Origin: Brevibacillus sp. DP1.3A
Lineage (GTDB): Bacteria > Bacillota > Bacilli > Brevibacillales > Brevibacillaceae
DNA length: 64,000 nucleotides
Direction of reading: 5' to 3'
NCBI RefSeq assembly: GCF_013284245.2
Contig: NZ_CP085876.1
Span: 1,596,001 to 1,660,000, forward strand
The notes beneath the pieces are model-generated. The model was given only the letters and a program-made list of their open reading frames with translations, had not been told where the DNA came from and made no database searches. Below, piece after piece: positions 43,405 to 52,721 of the stretch. The position numbers were made by a program, and so were the translations under genes. Position 1 is the first letter of the stretch. Every line of letters begins with the position of its first letter.

Positions 43405-44407
43405 TGAACTGTGGTTCCTACTCATTGCCGTTCTGTTTACCGGATTTTTCTTTCTCGAAGGCTTCGACTTTGGTGTCGGCATGGCGACGCGCCTGCTATC
43501 ACGAAATGATTTGCAAACCCGGGTTCTGATCAATACGATTGGCCCGTTCTGGGATGCCAATGAAGTGTGGCTGATTACAGCCGCTGGTGCGATGTTTGCA
43601 GCGTTTCCGGAGTGGTATTCCACGATGTTTAGCGGGTATTATCTCGTGCTTACGCTGATTCTGCTTGCGTTGATTGGACGCGGGGTAGCATTTGAATTTA
43701 GAGGCAAAGGGAAAGGCGAGGCTTGGAAAAAGACGTGGGACGCAGCCATTCTGATTGGAAGCTTTGCACCGCCGATGTTGTTCGGAATGGTGTTTGCCAG
43801 TCTGGTGAAGGGTGTGCCGATTGATCAGAATATGGAAATGACTGCTGGCTTCTCTGACATTGTGAATGGTTACTCTTTGTGGGCAGGAGTGACAGTTACA
43901 GGACTATGCTTGCTGCACGGTCTGAACTTCATATCATTGCGCACTGTAGGCGAGCTACGTGAAAAATCACGTGTACTGGCGGCAAAGCTGTTGCCGATGC
44001 AAGCGGTTCTCATGGCGGTGCTTGTAGGGTGGACATTCATGGTAACCGATCTGTTTGAGCGTCAGGGTGTTTTGTTGACAGCAGCCGTACTCTTAGGTGT
44101 TGTGGCTTTTGTACTGGCTCGTCACTTCTTGAGACAAGGTAGGGAAGGATGGGCTTTCGGGATGACAGGTGCGATGATCCTGTTGACGTTCGTCTCGATG
44201 TTTATCGGTTTGTTCCCACGGGTGATGGTCAGCACGATTGATAGCGCGTTTGATTTGACCCTTTATAATGCAGCTTCGAGTCCATACACGTTAAAAGCAA
44301 TGACCATTGTTGCAGCAGTGCTTTTACCGTTTGTACTAGCCTATCAGGCTTGGAGCTACTTCGTTTTCCACAAGCGAGTCACTGAAAAGGATCATTTGGA
44401 GTACTAA
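43394..44407 (+). CDS. cydB: Cytochrome bd oxidase subunit II
   Basis: 337-residue membrane partner of CydA with about eight helices. It starts with LNELWFLLIAVLFTGFFFLEGFDFGVGM, the family's conserved opening, and has NEVWLITAAGAMFAAFP shortly after. ATG 43394 lies 8 bases from AGGAG and overlaps cydA by 11 bp; GTG 43385 overlaps that site. Coupled translation keeps the subunits in balance. Confidence 0.96.
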   Translation: MELNELWFLLIAVLFTGFFFLEGFDFGVGMATRLLSRNDLQTRVLINTIGPFWDANEVWLITAAGAMFAAFPEWYSTMFSGYYLVLTLILLALIGRGVAFEFRGKGKGEAWKKTWDAAILIGSFAPPMLFGMVFASLVKGVPIDQNMEMTAGFSDIVNGYSLWAGVTVTGLCLLHGLNFISLRTVGELREKSRVLAAKLLPMQAVLMAVLVGWTFMVTDLFERQGVLLTAAVLLGVVAFVLARHFLRQGREGWAFGMTGAMILLTFVSMFIGLFPRVMVSTIDSAFDLTLYNAASSPYTLKAMTIVAAVLLPFVLAYQAWSYFVFHKRVTEKDHLEY

Positions 44408-46152
44408 TGGACAAGGAATTGTTCCGCTTACAAGGAATCCGACCGGTTATGCTGCTGCTAGCCGGTCTTTCCCTCCTACAAAGTGCGGCGATTATCGGTC
44501 AGGCACTGCTTTTGGCGAAGTCGATCGCGATCTTGTTTGAAGGTCAAGCGCTTCAGATGGCGTATCAGCCGCTTGCACTGTTTTTGGTCATGATAGCCGC
44601 TCGTCATAGCATCGTTTGGCTGCAAAAGAAAGTCGCTGGTCGTTTTGCTGAAGCCTCTAGTGAGTCTTTGCAAGAGCGAGTTCTATCCCGATTGTTCGAG
44701 CGTGGTCCACGTTTTGCCGCCAGTGAAGGAAGCGGAAAGCTTGTTACGCTTGTCCTGGAAGGTGTAGATCGTGTACGTACCTACCTGGAGTTGTCTGTTC
44801 CGCGTACGCTGGATATGGTTTTTGTTACGTTTCCGCTTCTGGCATTTGTCTACATGCAAGATGTGATTTCTGGACTGATCCTGACGGTAACGATGCCTGT
44901 CCTCATTGGTTTTTTTATCGTACTCGGTCTGGCGGCGCGTAAACAAGCAGACAAACAATGGCGCTCGTATCGAATGCTATCCCATCATTTCACCGATTCG
45001 CTTCGCGGGCTTGCGACCCTCCGGTTTTTGGGACGTAGCAAAGACCATGGGGAGACCGTCGGTAGAGTGAGCGATCAATATCGATCTGCTACGATGCGCA
45101 CTTTGCGCGTGGCCTTCTTGTCTTCTTTGGCACTCGACTTCTTCAGCATGCTGTCGGTTGCGTTTGTGGCGGTTGGTCTTGGGTTGCGGCTGATTGAAGG
45201 AAACTTTGGGTTTGAAACGGCATTGGTCATCCTGATTCTTGCACCAGAATACTTTTTGCCAGTACGGATGCTGGGATCGGACTACCACGCCTCATTGGAT
45301 GGTAAGGAAGCGTTGGGGACTATTCGTACGATTATCGATAGTGGCGCTCCGGATGAACATAAGGCAGAACCACAAGCAACAGATAGCCAGAGGTCTCTGA
45401 CAGGTGTATTGGATGGAATGATTACTTTGTCCGATATTCGTGTCGTCGGTGAGGATGGCAGACAGGTACTGGGTGAGGTATCTGCGGAATTGGGCAGCAA
45501 CATGAGAAGAGTGGGCATTGTAGGGGCGAGCGGGGCTGGAAAATCAACCCTCCTCGGAGTGCTAGGCGGCTTTTCTGATCCCGACGCTGGCATGATACAA
45601 GTAGATGGGCAACCCATTACGGGGGATGCGAAGCAGGAGTGGCAGCGGCAAATCGCTTACATTCCACAGCATCCGTATTTATTCAATCAATCGTTGGCGG
45701 ATAACATTCGCTTCTATGAGCCGGAAGCGAAGCAGGAACAGGTGGAGCAGGTGATTCGTGATGTTGGTCTGGGAGAGCTGGTGGACAGCTTGCCAAATGG
45801 CTGTGACGAAATCATTGGCGAAGGGGGTCGTACGTTAAGCGGCGGACAGGCACAGCGGGTTGCATTGGGACGTGTGCTGCTTGGCAACCGACCAGTGATT
45901 TTGCTCGACGAGCCGACCGCTCACTTAGATATTGAAACGGAATGGGAGCTCAAACAGACCATGTTGTCGGTATTGGGGGACAGGCGCGTATTTTTGGCCA
46001 CACATCGTTTGCATTGGATGCGAGACATGGATTGGATTTGGGTAATCGACCAAGGACGACTGGTAGAAGCGGGTACCTATGAACAGCTCGTTGCACAAAA
46101 AAGCGTATTTTATCGGTTGTTGACAGCTGGTGCCAAGGGGGAGAAAGGATGA
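44407..46152 (+). CDS. cydD: Thiol reductant ABC exporter subunit CydD
   Basis: 581 residues: six-helix transmembrane domain (about 1-310), then an ATPase with Walker A GASGAGKST, signature LSGGQAQR, Walker B VILLDEP and H-loop ATHR. CydDC exports cysteine and glutathione (or heme-related reductant) and is needed for bd oxidase assembly. The start shares one base with the cydB stop (TAATG). Confidence 0.93.
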   Translation: MDKELFRLQGIRPVMLLLAGLSLLQSAAIIGQALLLAKSIAILFEGQALQMAYQPLALFLVMIAARHSIVWLQKKVAGRFAEASSESLQERVLSRLFERGPRFAASEGSGKLVTLVLEGVDRVRTYLELSVPRTLDMVFVTFPLLAFVYMQDVISGLILTVTMPVLIGFFIVLGLAARKQADKQWRSYRMLSHHFTDSLRGLATLRFLGRSKDHGETVGRVSDQYRSATMRTLRVAFLSSLALDFFSMLSVAFVAVGLGLRLIEGNFGFETALVILILAPEYFLPVRMLGSDYHASLDGKEALGTIRTIIDSGAPDEHKAEPQATDSQRSLTGVLDGMITLSDIRVVGEDGRQVLGEVSAELGSNMRRVGIVGASGAGKSTLLGVLGGFSDPDAGMIQVDGQPITGDAKQEWQRQIAYIPQHPYLFNQSLADNIRFYEPEAKQEQVEQVIRDVGLGELVDSLPNGCDEIIGEGGRTLSGGQAQRVALGRVLLGNRPVILLDEPTAHLDIETEWELKQTMLSVLGDRRVFLATHRLHWMRDMDWIWVIDQGRLVEAGTYEQLVAQKSVFYRLLTAGAKGEKG

Positions 46153-47906
46153 AGGAAGCGCGAGAAGGCAATCAAGGGTGGTTTCTTCCATACTTTCGCC
46201 AGTTTTTCTGGCAGTTTGCAGCAGCGGCTTTGCTGGGAACCTTGGCAGTGGCATGTGCGAGTGCTTTGCTTTATACGTCCGGCTATCTGATTTCTCGCTC
46301 CGCACTCAAGCCCGAAAACGTCTTAATGGTCTATGTTCCCATCGTACTTGTCCGGGCTTTTGGCTTTAGCAAAGCAGTCATTCAGTACCTGGAGCGTTTG
46401 GTTGGACACGATGCAGCTTTGCGTGTGTTATCGCGTATGCGTGTGCGTTTGTACCAGGCCATCGAGCCGCAAGATCAGCTCCTTCGCACTCGTTTTCGTA
46501 CGGGAGATCTACTTGGTGTACTAGCGGATGACATCGAGCAACTACAGAATGTCTATCTGCGCTTTGTGCTGCCAGCCGTCTCGGCGGTCATCCTCTACGG
46601 GGCAGGTATTGTGGCACTGGGAAGAATGGACGGGATGTTCGCACTGCTGATGGCGTTGTACTGTGGTTTTCTACTGTTTGTTGCACCCGCAGTAGTTTTG
46701 TGGTCATCCATTGCCAAGAGTCGTCGGTTCAAGCAGGAGAGGCAGGCAGCATATCGGGAGCTGACTGATGCTGTTTTTGGCATGAGTGACTGGATTCTCA
46801 GTGGTCGTACACAGCAGTTTCTTCAGTTGTTTACAAGACGGCAAAAGACAGCTGCCCAGATCGAAAACTCTATTCGACGCGGAGAATGGCGAGTCCAGTG
46901 GATGGCGCAGTGTGCAATCGGTGGAGCCATTGTCTTACTGGTTATCTGGGCGGGTGGACTTGCCGCTGCCAATCAGATTCCTGCTACGTTGATTGCTGCG
47001 ATTGGGCTGGTCGCATTTCCGTTGATGGATGCGTTTGCCCGTATTTCTGACGCTGTTGTGCGAATGCCAGAATACAAGGAGTCTCTGGGGCGGCTTAGTG
47101 AGATCGAGGGCAGTCGTCCATCCATTGGGGAAGCGCAGAAGGAAAAGGTGGCAGATCAAGCTGGGGGTAGCTTGAAGCTCGATCATGTTCATTTTCGCTA
47201 CCCACAAGCTAGCAGTTGGAGTGTGCAGGATGTGTCTTTTGAGGTGCCTCAAGGTGGTAAAATCGCGTTGCTCGGTCGCAGCGGAGCGGGTAAATCGACA
47301 ATACTGAACTTGATTCGAGGTGCCATACAGCCGGAGGCAGGTCAGGTGACAGTAAATGGGCAGCCTGTCCAGTCAGAAGAGGCTTCTGCTTGTTTGTTTT
47401 CCGTGTTGAATCAGCAGCCGTATTTGTTTGACACAACCGTAGCCAATAACATCAGGCTCGGTCGACCCGATGCGTCCGATGAAGAAGTGCGTGCTGTGAC
47501 AGCTCAAGTCGGTCTAGATCAGCTGATTGAATCCCTTCCGGACGGTTATCAAACACGGATGCAGGAAACCGGTCTGCGCTTCTCTGGCGGAGAAAGGCAG
47601 CGCATAGCTCTTGCCCGGATTTTGCTGCAAAACAAGCCGATTGTTCTCCTTGATGAACCGACGGTAGGATTGGATCCATTGACTGAACGCGATCTGATGA
47701 CAACGATCTTCCGTGTCTTGCAAGGGAAGACATTGATTTGGGTGACTCACCATTTGAGCGGTGTAGAGCAAATGGACGAGGTCATTTTTATGGAGCAGGG
47801 AGTCATCTCGATGAGAGGGATACATGAGCAGTTGTATCAGGACAACCCAAGGTATCACAACCTGTATACATTGGACTGTCCGTTGGCGTCAGTGTTGGAA
47901 AATTAA
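46149..47906 (+). CDS. cydC: Thiol reductant ABC exporter subunit CydC
   Basis: 585-residue partner half-transporter. A six-helix domain (SGYLISRSALKPENVLMVYVPI near the N-terminus is a CydC hallmark) precedes an ATPase with Walker A GRSGAGKST, signature FSGGERQR and Walker B IVLLDEP. It overlaps cydD by 4 bp (ATGA). A terminator follows, so the operon is cydABCD. Confidence 0.93.
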   Translation: MKEAREGNQGWFLPYFRQFFWQFAAAALLGTLAVACASALLYTSGYLISRSALKPENVLMVYVPIVLVRAFGFSKAVIQYLERLVGHDAALRVLSRMRVRLYQAIEPQDQLLRTRFRTGDLLGVLADDIEQLQNVYLRFVLPAVSAVILYGAGIVALGRMDGMFALLMALYCGFLLFVAPAVVLWSSIAKSRRFKQERQAAYRELTDAVFGMSDWILSGRTQQFLQLFTRRQKTAAQIENSIRRGEWRVQWMAQCAIGGAIVLLVIWAGGLAAANQIPATLIAAIGLVAFPLMDAFARISDAVVRMPEYKESLGRLSEIEGSRPSIGEAQKEKVADQAGGSLKLDHVHFRYPQASSWSVQDVSFEVPQGGKIALLGRSGAGKSTILNLIRGAIQPEAGQVTVNGQPVQSEEASACLFSVLNQQPYLFDTTVANNIRLGRPDASDEEVRAVTAQVGLDQLIESLPDGYQTRMQETGLRFSGGERQRIALARILLQNKPIVLLDEPTVGLDPLTERDLMTTIFRVLQGKTLIWVTHHLSGVEQMDEVIFMEQGVISMRGIHEQLYQDNPRYHNLYTLDCPLASVLEN

Positions 47907-47918
47907 GAAGCGGTAGAG

Positions 47919-47947
47919 AGGCTGTTCCGGAGAGGGACAGCCTTTTT
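47919..47947 (+). terminator. Terminator of cydABCD
   Basis: AGGCTGT-CC / GG-ACAGCCT stem with a T5 tail. Confidence 0.85.
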
Positions 47948-47950
47948 CGC

Positions 47951-48289
47951 TTAAGATAGGGCCTCGCTGGTTACACCCCGGTAGTAATGAGTGTGTCCGT
48001 CATCATAAGTGGTTTGACCTGAAAACTCATGGTAATGACTTCCGTCCGGCAGTGGAATAGGCGGCCCCGTCCATCCCCTGTAGTGATGCACATGTCCATC
48101 ATTAAACGTAGTCGTACCTTCGTAGTAATGGACGTGCCGATCTCTCATTCCTTCTGGGGGGGACGTTCTGCCACGTATTCGGTGACGATGACGATCCGAA
48201 ATGCTTGTCAGTGTGTCATAGCCATGAAAATGCCCCGGCCGATCGGCAAATCGAATAAAGCGTAATGAGTGAGAGTGCTGAGAGCTCAT
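47951..48289 (-). CDS. YmaF family protein
   Basis: 112 residues, very rich in His, Tyr and Gly, built of repeated H-x-H-x-Y/F units (HFHGYDT, DRHVHYYEG, DGHVHHYRG, GSHYHEFSG, DGHTHYYRG) with a spacing of about 20 residues. This matches the YmaF family of Bacillales, of unknown role; metal binding by the histidines is plausible. ATG 48289 has AAAGGGG 9 bases upstream; the longer frame from 48313 lacks one. Confidence 0.85.
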   Translation of the reverse strand: MSSQHSHSLRFIRFADRPGHFHGYDTLTSISDRHRHRIRGRTSPPEGMRDRHVHYYEGTTTFNDGHVHHYRGWTGPPIPLPDGSHYHEFSGQTTYDDGHTHYYRGVTSEALS

Positions 48290-48457
48290 CAAGAAACGCC
48301 CCTTTGCATGCATTTATCACTAATAAATGCGTTTATCAGGCGTTTCGAAACGGACATTCGTCTAGATGTAAATTACCTGACAAAGCAAAACGCCAGCAAT
48401 ATGAAGGCGCGATAATCAGGATGTACAAAAGCTACACAAATAGTTGGGCATAAGTAG

Positions 48458-48712
48458 CTACAATGTTATCAATAATTGTGGCATCCTTGGTATGCGTATT
48501 AAAAACCCAAATATCCCACTGATGCTAGAAACGATAACCTTATCGGTAATGGAAACAGACTTTTTGCCAGTGACTGTGGTGTAGAAAACTTCTTTTATCT
48601 TCCAGCTTGGATCTTTTATATCGATTTGGATTTTGACTTCTGCTTGTGGAGGTACGGTTACTGGACCCGGATGAGCATGGATTGTGTCTGGTATGAATGT
48701 TCTTGTTATCAT
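48458..48712 (-). CDS. Small protein of unknown function
   Basis: 84 residues. A short basic start leads into a beta-rich domain (VTVPPQAEVKIQIDIKDPSWKI, then VFYTTVTGKKSVSITDKVIVSS) and a hydrophobic C-terminus. No family is recognised; the look is of a small structural or spore-coat protein, without proof. ATG 48712 with GAGGGG 6 bases upstream is preferred to the longer frame from 48859. Confidence 0.55.
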   Translation of the reverse strand: MITRTFIPDTIHAHPGPVTVPPQAEVKIQIDIKDPSWKIKEVFYTTVTGKKSVSITDKVIVSSISGIFGFLIRIPRMPQLLITL

Positions 48713-48852
48713 GGTAGTCCCCTCGAGTGAAACATGAAATTTCCTTAGATATTTCTGGTTACTATTTTTATTTACATTAACTTTTTTTAGTATTTCTAAA
48801 ACTTGTGGGATTATTACGATTGGATTTATAACGAGGTAACGGATGAAAAAAG

Positions 48853-48895
48853 GAAACAAAAAGAAAAAGAGCCTTCCTCAGTGGAAAAGGCTCTC
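48853..48895 (-). terminator. Terminator downstream of signal peptidase I
   Basis: On the minus strand AGAGCCTT / AAGGCTCT is followed by a long T-rich stretch. Confidence 0.8.
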
Positions 48896-48901
48896 GTCTG
48901 A

Positions 48902-49465
48902 TTAAAACAGTTTTTTTCCCATGATATGATCGAGTGGAATTACGCCAATGACTCTACTATCATCGCTATTGTTACGATTATCTCCCATCACAAACACATG
49001 GTTTTCTGGTATGACGATCTTGGTATCAGGTACGTCGACCATCTTTTCTTTTATGTACGGCTCGTTTAACGGCTGTCCATTCCGATACAGGCTCTCGTTC
49101 TTAAACTCCAAAGTATCGCCGGGTTTGCCAATGACTCGTTTTACCCAGAATGTTTTAGCATCGCTTTTCCCCATGGCGAGCATGAGCAGAGGATTTTCAA
49201 GGATGTCGTCTTTTAACGTACGATCCCGGTCTACACGGCTGTCGACCACGACAATATCGTTGTACTCAGGGAGATAAGAGAATGTGTGGGACAATTTCGA
49301 CACATAGATGCGTTCGGCGTTTTGCAAAGTAGGCTCCATCGATTGTCCTTTCACCTTAAACGGTTGGAGGACAAATATGTTAACTAACATTGCGAGTGAA
49401 AGGGAGATGCCCAACGTTTTCGTCCAGCCCCATATTGTTTTTACATTTTTCAAATCAGACCGCAT
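48902..49465 (-). CDS. sipS: Type I signal peptidase
   Basis: 187 residues. One N-terminal transmembrane helix (about 15-34) anchors the protein; the extracytoplasmic domain has the catalytic serine S42 in KGQSMEPT and the general-base lysine K109 in FWVKRVIGKPGD, with the GDNRNNSDDSR box near the C-terminus. It cleaves signal peptides of secreted proteins. Bacilli carry several such paralogues, so the exact sip letter is not certain. It is a single gene. Confidence 0.93.
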   Translation of the reverse strand: MRSDLKNVKTIWGWTKTLGISLSLAMLVNIFVLQPFKVKGQSMEPTLQNAERIYVSKLSHTFSYLPEYNDIVVVDSRVDRDRTLKDDILENPLLMLAMGKSDAKTFWVKRVIGKPGDTLEFKNESLYRNGQPLNEPYIKEKMVDVPDTKIVIPENHVFVMGDNRNNSDDSRVIGVIPLDHIMGKKLF

Positions 49466-49567
49466 CCTTCCACGTGAAAGATTACTTTGGTGTGGCTATT
49501 GATTAGTACGTGAAATGGTGCTTCTTGGTTACGTAAATGAATAGAGAGGCTTGTGAAGCAAAAGGAA

Positions 49568-49855
49568 TTAAGCAAAAAAGCTGAAAAAGATGACAGCAAA
49601 AATGCCGCTGGGAATAGAGGCGAGCAGAAAATAAAAGGTCCATTTCCATCTGCTTTTATAATCTTGCACTTCATATTCTTTGTAATAGGCTGAGGGGGCG
49701 CTAAGGGCGTTATAAACCATTAATCCAGCCAGTGCAATGAGACCAAATGCAAGGTACTCCGCATAATTGCCAGCTTGATCGATGTTCCCAGTCGTTATTG
49801 CTATAATCATACAGAGAAACTGCAAAGCAGCGCCAAAACCAAGTGCTTTAAGCAT
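49568..49855 (-). CDS. Small membrane protein, DUF5316-like
   Basis: 95 residues with three hydrophobic helices (about 3-22, 31-48 and 72-93). ATG 49855 has AGGTGG 5 bases upstream; the longer frame from 49921 starts with a non-membrane stretch. The helix-loop pattern (TTGNIDQAGNYAEYL) recalls DUF5316 proteins, at low certainty. Function unknown. Confidence 0.6.
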   Translation of the reverse strand: MLKALGFGAALQFLCMIIAITTGNIDQAGNYAEYLAFGLIALAGLMVYNALSAPSAYYKEYEVQDYKSRWKWTFYFLLASIPSGIFAVIFFSFFA

Positions 49856-49926
49856 GAGAACCACCTGTTGTTTTTGGGATAATTTAACTGTAATTACGTT
49901 TAAAAGGACAAAACGTTTCAATAAGA

Positions 49927-50397
49927 TTAAATCTTTTTAACAAACGAAACCCGGTCGTTTCCTTTTCCATCATAATTAGAAGTCACAACGATTCCATCCA
50001 CCATTTGATCTCCTTTTTCAACCGCAAAACCTAGCTTCATGTGGAAGGAGATTGAGCCTTTATTAACAGGAGAGGTAATGCATCGAATCGTATCGCATCC
50101 TTTTTGTTTTACGGCTTGAAAGAAATGGTGGTATAATTCGCGGCCCCATCCATCCTTTCGTTTGTCCGGATGTACCCCAACGAAGTGAATGTAAGCTTCT
50201 CCAGGGAACGTTTGGGACAAGAAGCCGATGAGGAACGCGATGGCTTCTCCATTCTCTTCAACAATAAAGCTCGTCGACTGGAAATGGACAAAAAACAGCT
50301 TGGGTAACATATCAGACATTTGTCGCCCACCCCACCAATCGTTGAGGACCGTAATAACTTTGAAGTAGTCTTGCTCTTGTACATTTCGGATTTGCAT
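49927..50397 (-). CDS. GNAT family N-acetyltransferase
   Basis: 156 residues. The acetyl-CoA segment VGVHPDKRKDGWGRELYHHFF and the C-terminal FHMKLGFAVEKGD motif identify the fold. The start is ATG 50397 or 50400, after AAGGAGG; the longer frame from 50427 spans the ribosome site and is rejected. The substrate is unknown. A small membrane gene lies 26 bp upstream on the same strand. Confidence 0.83.
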   Translation of the reverse strand: MQIRNVQEQDYFKVITVLNDWWGGRQMSDMLPKLFFVHFQSTSFIVEENGEAIAFLIGFLSQTFPGEAYIHFVGVHPDKRKDGWGRELYHHFFQAVKQKGCDTIRCITSPVNKGSISFHMKLGFAVEKGDQMVDGIVVTSNYDGKGNDRVSFVKKI

Positions 50398-50423
50398 CAT
50401 GCGTGCCTCCTTATCAACATACC

Positions 50424-50603
50424 TCACTGTGACAAGTCTTTCTGCTCAGGCAATTTTTCCCAGACTACAATGATTAGCGTTGCGATAGGACCGAGGAATA
50501 AAGAGAGAAAAAACCAGTTAAGACCGCTACGATTTTTTCCTTGAGCTAGCCCAGCGTTGATGAGGGCCAATGTACCCCAACCAACAAAATATTGATCTTC
50601 CAT
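50424..50603 (-). CDS. Small membrane protein
   Basis: 59 residues. A polar start (EDQYFVGWGTLALINAG) is followed by a basic loop and one hydrophobic helix (about 29-48). ATG 50603 lies 8 bases from GGAGGAAG; the ATG at 50621 sits inside that site. No family is recognised. It may share a transcript with the acetyltransferase downstream. Confidence 0.6.
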   Translation of the reverse strand: MEDQYFVGWGTLALINAGLAQGKNRSGLNWFFLSLFLGPIATLIIVVWEKLPEQKDLSQ

Positions 50604-50789
50604 TTTCGAAACTTCCTCCATTGTTCAAATATTGCTCCTATCATATACGTAATGAAGTAAATAGAGTTGCGAAGGATTTTACAAAATGTGTATGAACACA
50701 CTAAAAATGGCCAATCGAAAACGAAGGGCCACTGAGAGGAACGTATCCACTTTTCCCTGAATCATTGCATCAGGCGTTTTGATACTCGG

Positions 50790-51146
50790 TTATTTATACA
50801 AAATATCATCCCGTAGTGACTCTACTTTGCTCAGAGCATCGGCAATATCCCCTTCGCTGACACCAAAGTGAGTCAGGGCATCACGCAAATGCCTAACGAT
50901 GGCATCAAAATGAATGGGTTGCAGATTCATCCCTTCGTGAACCTTTGCCATGGACTGTCCAGTGTATTGATTCGGACCACCGAGGGCATAGCTGATGAAC
51001 TTTGTTTGGTGTTTACGCTGTTTTTCCATATCGGTGTTTTTGAAAAAGTGGTTCACGGTGTCATCAGCTAAAACTAAATCATAAAAGTAGTCTACTACTT
51101 TTGCGACCGTATCTTCCCCACCATATTTCTCGTAAAACGTGCTCAT
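50790..51146 (-). CDS. Truncated haemoglobin, group I (trHbN)
   Basis: 118 residues, the group I length. Landmarks are FYEKYGGEDTVAKVVDYFY for the A-B helices, the DMEKQRKHQTKFI stretch with the distal-pocket residues, and MAKVHEGMNL with the proximal histidine. These heme proteins bind oxygen and scavenge nitric oxide. A strong AAGGAGG precedes the ATG. It stands alone between two unrelated genes. Confidence 0.93.
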   Translation of the reverse strand: MSTFYEKYGGEDTVAKVVDYFYDLVLADDTVNHFFKNTDMEKQRKHQTKFISYALGGPNQYTGQSMAKVHEGMNLQPIHFDAIVRHLRDALTHFGVSEGDIADALSKVESLRDDILYK

Positions 51147-51204
51147 TATTGGCCTCCTTAGGACGTTTGCTTCCCTTATAATTCCACGATTGATGGAAAT
51201 TTAT

Positions 51205-51257
51205 TAAAGAAAAGCCCGCAAGCTGATGCCGATTGCATTTCGACGTCAGCCTGCGGA
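51205..51257 (-). terminator. Terminator of the repeat-protein gene
   Basis: On the minus strand CCGCAGGCTGACG pairs with CATCAGCTTGCGG and is followed by a T-rich run. Confidence 0.75.
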
Positions 51258-51284
51258 CTAGATGCATGCCATGTGCGCTTTGTT

Positions 51285-51962
51285 TTAGCCAATTTTCCTG
51301 ATCACTTTCGAATTTCCACCTGAACTGATAATGATCCATCCTTCAGGAACAGGCGAGGCTTGCAGTACCTCAATCTGTGTTCCGTTAGGAGCACCATTGA
51401 CATTTCTGATCACATTCGATCCTCCATAGGTTCGAACCATGATCCATCCTTTTGGGATAGGCGAAGCGAGCATCACTTCTACCTCCGTGCCGTACGAAGC
51501 ACCATCAACATTTCTGATTACATTCGATCCTCGAAAGGCTCGAACCATGACCCATCCGATTGGAATAGGCGAGGCGAGCATCACCTCTACCTCCGTGCCA
51601 TAAGAAGCACCGTTCATATTCTTGATTACATTCGATCCTCGAAAGGCTCGAACCATGACCCATCCGGTTGGGATAGGCGAAGCGAGCAGCACCTCTACCT
51701 CCGTGCCATAAGAAGCACCGTTCACATTCCTGATCAGGTTCTGCGTTCCTAAAGTTCTAACGATAACCCATCCGGCTGGAATAGGTGAGGTAAGCGACAC
51801 CCAGATTTCTTCACCATACGTGGCGTTTCTGATTGTTTTATTGGAAGCGTAGGGGGTTGCCTTTTCCTGTGTAGGGAGAGCTGCCCCTTGGACTTGTGTG
51901 GCTAGAGAGGGTACTACGACGACTGAACTTAATGACAGGATAAGAAGCGCTTTTTTAAACAT
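51285..51962 (-). CDS. Secreted protein made of five 36-residue repeats
   Basis: 225 residues with a signal peptide (about 1-28). The rest is tandem repeats of 36 residues with the core GASYGTEVEVMLASPIPxGW and a VMVRAFRGSNVIR tail; units fall at about 46-78 (degenerate), 79-114, 115-150, 151-186 and 187-222. The GW step resembles GW/SH3-type wall-binding modules, but I know no exact match. Neighbouring repeats are nearly identical at DNA level (108 bp), indicating recent expansion. MFKK at 51962 has AGAAAGG 9 bases upstream; upstream starts are worse. Confidence 0.75.
   Translation of the reverse strand: MFKKALLILSLSSVVVVPSLATQVQGAALPTQEKATPYASNKTIRNATYGEEIWVSLTSPIPAGWVIVRTLGTQNLIRNVNGASYGTEVEVLLASPIPTGWVMVRAFRGSNVIKNMNGASYGTEVEVMLASPIPIGWVMVRAFRGSNVIRNVDGASYGTEVEVMLASPIPKGWIMVRTYGGSNVIRNVNGAPNGTQIEVLQASPVPEGWIIISSGGNSKVIRKIG
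51380..51790. repeat. 108-bp tandem DNA repeats inside the secreted-protein gene
   Basis: Four to five consecutive copies with few differences. Segments such as TCGAAAGGCTCGAACCATGA recur at constant spacing. A likely site for copy-number change by slippage or recombination. Confidence 0.85.
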
Positions 51963-52141
51963 GAGCATCAACCTTTCTGAAATGGTGAATGTTGTTTAGA
52001 AAACGATCATCGAGTCGTAGTCAAGTGCTGTATATTTCTAAAAATACTAATTTATTACATTTTATACGATTATCGTTCGGATTACTTTAGGAGATATTGT
52101 CGAATGGTAGGCAAAGTTGACGATATGTTGAACAGCCGTGA

Positions 52142-52176
52142 GAAAAGCAAATGACCCTCTCATCAGTTGAGAGGGT
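52142..52176 (-). terminator. Terminator downstream of the HsmA-type gene
   Basis: Minus strand ACCCTCTCA / TGAGAGGGT with a 6-base loop and a T-rich tail. Confidence 0.75.
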
Positions 52177-52224
52177 TGAGGGAAGGGTAGATTGTTCGCG
52201 TGCGGAGCGAAATGGAGAGTATTC

Positions 52225-52590
52225 CTATTTCATAAAGCTTAAAGCCACACCAATAGAATAAGGTACAAGCCATAAAATCCATACGATTAGGCTAAATTTA
52301 TGGAACTGCTTGATTTGATGTTCATTCTTTTTCCATAGAACAACACAGGCCCACACTGTATGGAAAAACATCAAGATCAAAGCGATCAACCCGGTAATGC
52401 CATGCAAATTTAAGCTGGAACCGTCTGCGAGCAATTTCATAAACGTTGTTCCGATAGTGTCGAATACTAAACCCAAACCAAAAAAGATAAGGTGTTTCGA
52501 CTTTAGCCTTCCTGAACGTTTTTCGCCCCATACCCCAATCGTATAGGCAATGAGAGCAAGATTTATAAAAATCACGGCTGCTGCTAACAC
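52225..52590 (-). CDS. HsmA family (TIGR03987) membrane protein
   Basis: 121 residues with four hydrophobic helices. Typical segments are IAYTIGVWGEKRSGRL, GLGLVFDTIGTTFMK and ITGLIALILMFFHTVWACVVL. The start is GTG 52590 with AGGAG upstream at 10-base spacing. Function unknown; members occur in many Bacillota. It is monocistronic. Confidence 0.82.
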   Translation of the reverse strand: MLAAAVIFINLALIAYTIGVWGEKRSGRLKSKHLIFFGLGLVFDTIGTTFMKLLADGSSLNLHGITGLIALILMFFHTVWACVVLWKKNEHQIKQFHKFSLIVWILWLVPYSIGVALSFMK

Positions 52591-52721
52591 GTAAGATCAT
52601 CTCCTGTTCATTTCTTTTGACTACGCTTGTAAGTGTAATCGTTGAACATGAACATAAGATGAACGACAGTGTAGATGGGGGTACAGATGCCCCTCAAATG
52701 AGGAGCACCAGTACTGCAAAG

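Noticed and set aside
51360..51752. Plus-strand repetitive frame opposite the repeat-protein gene
   Set aside because: It is a mirror of the 108-bp repeats; the minus-strand frame has the signal peptide, ribosome site and terminator.
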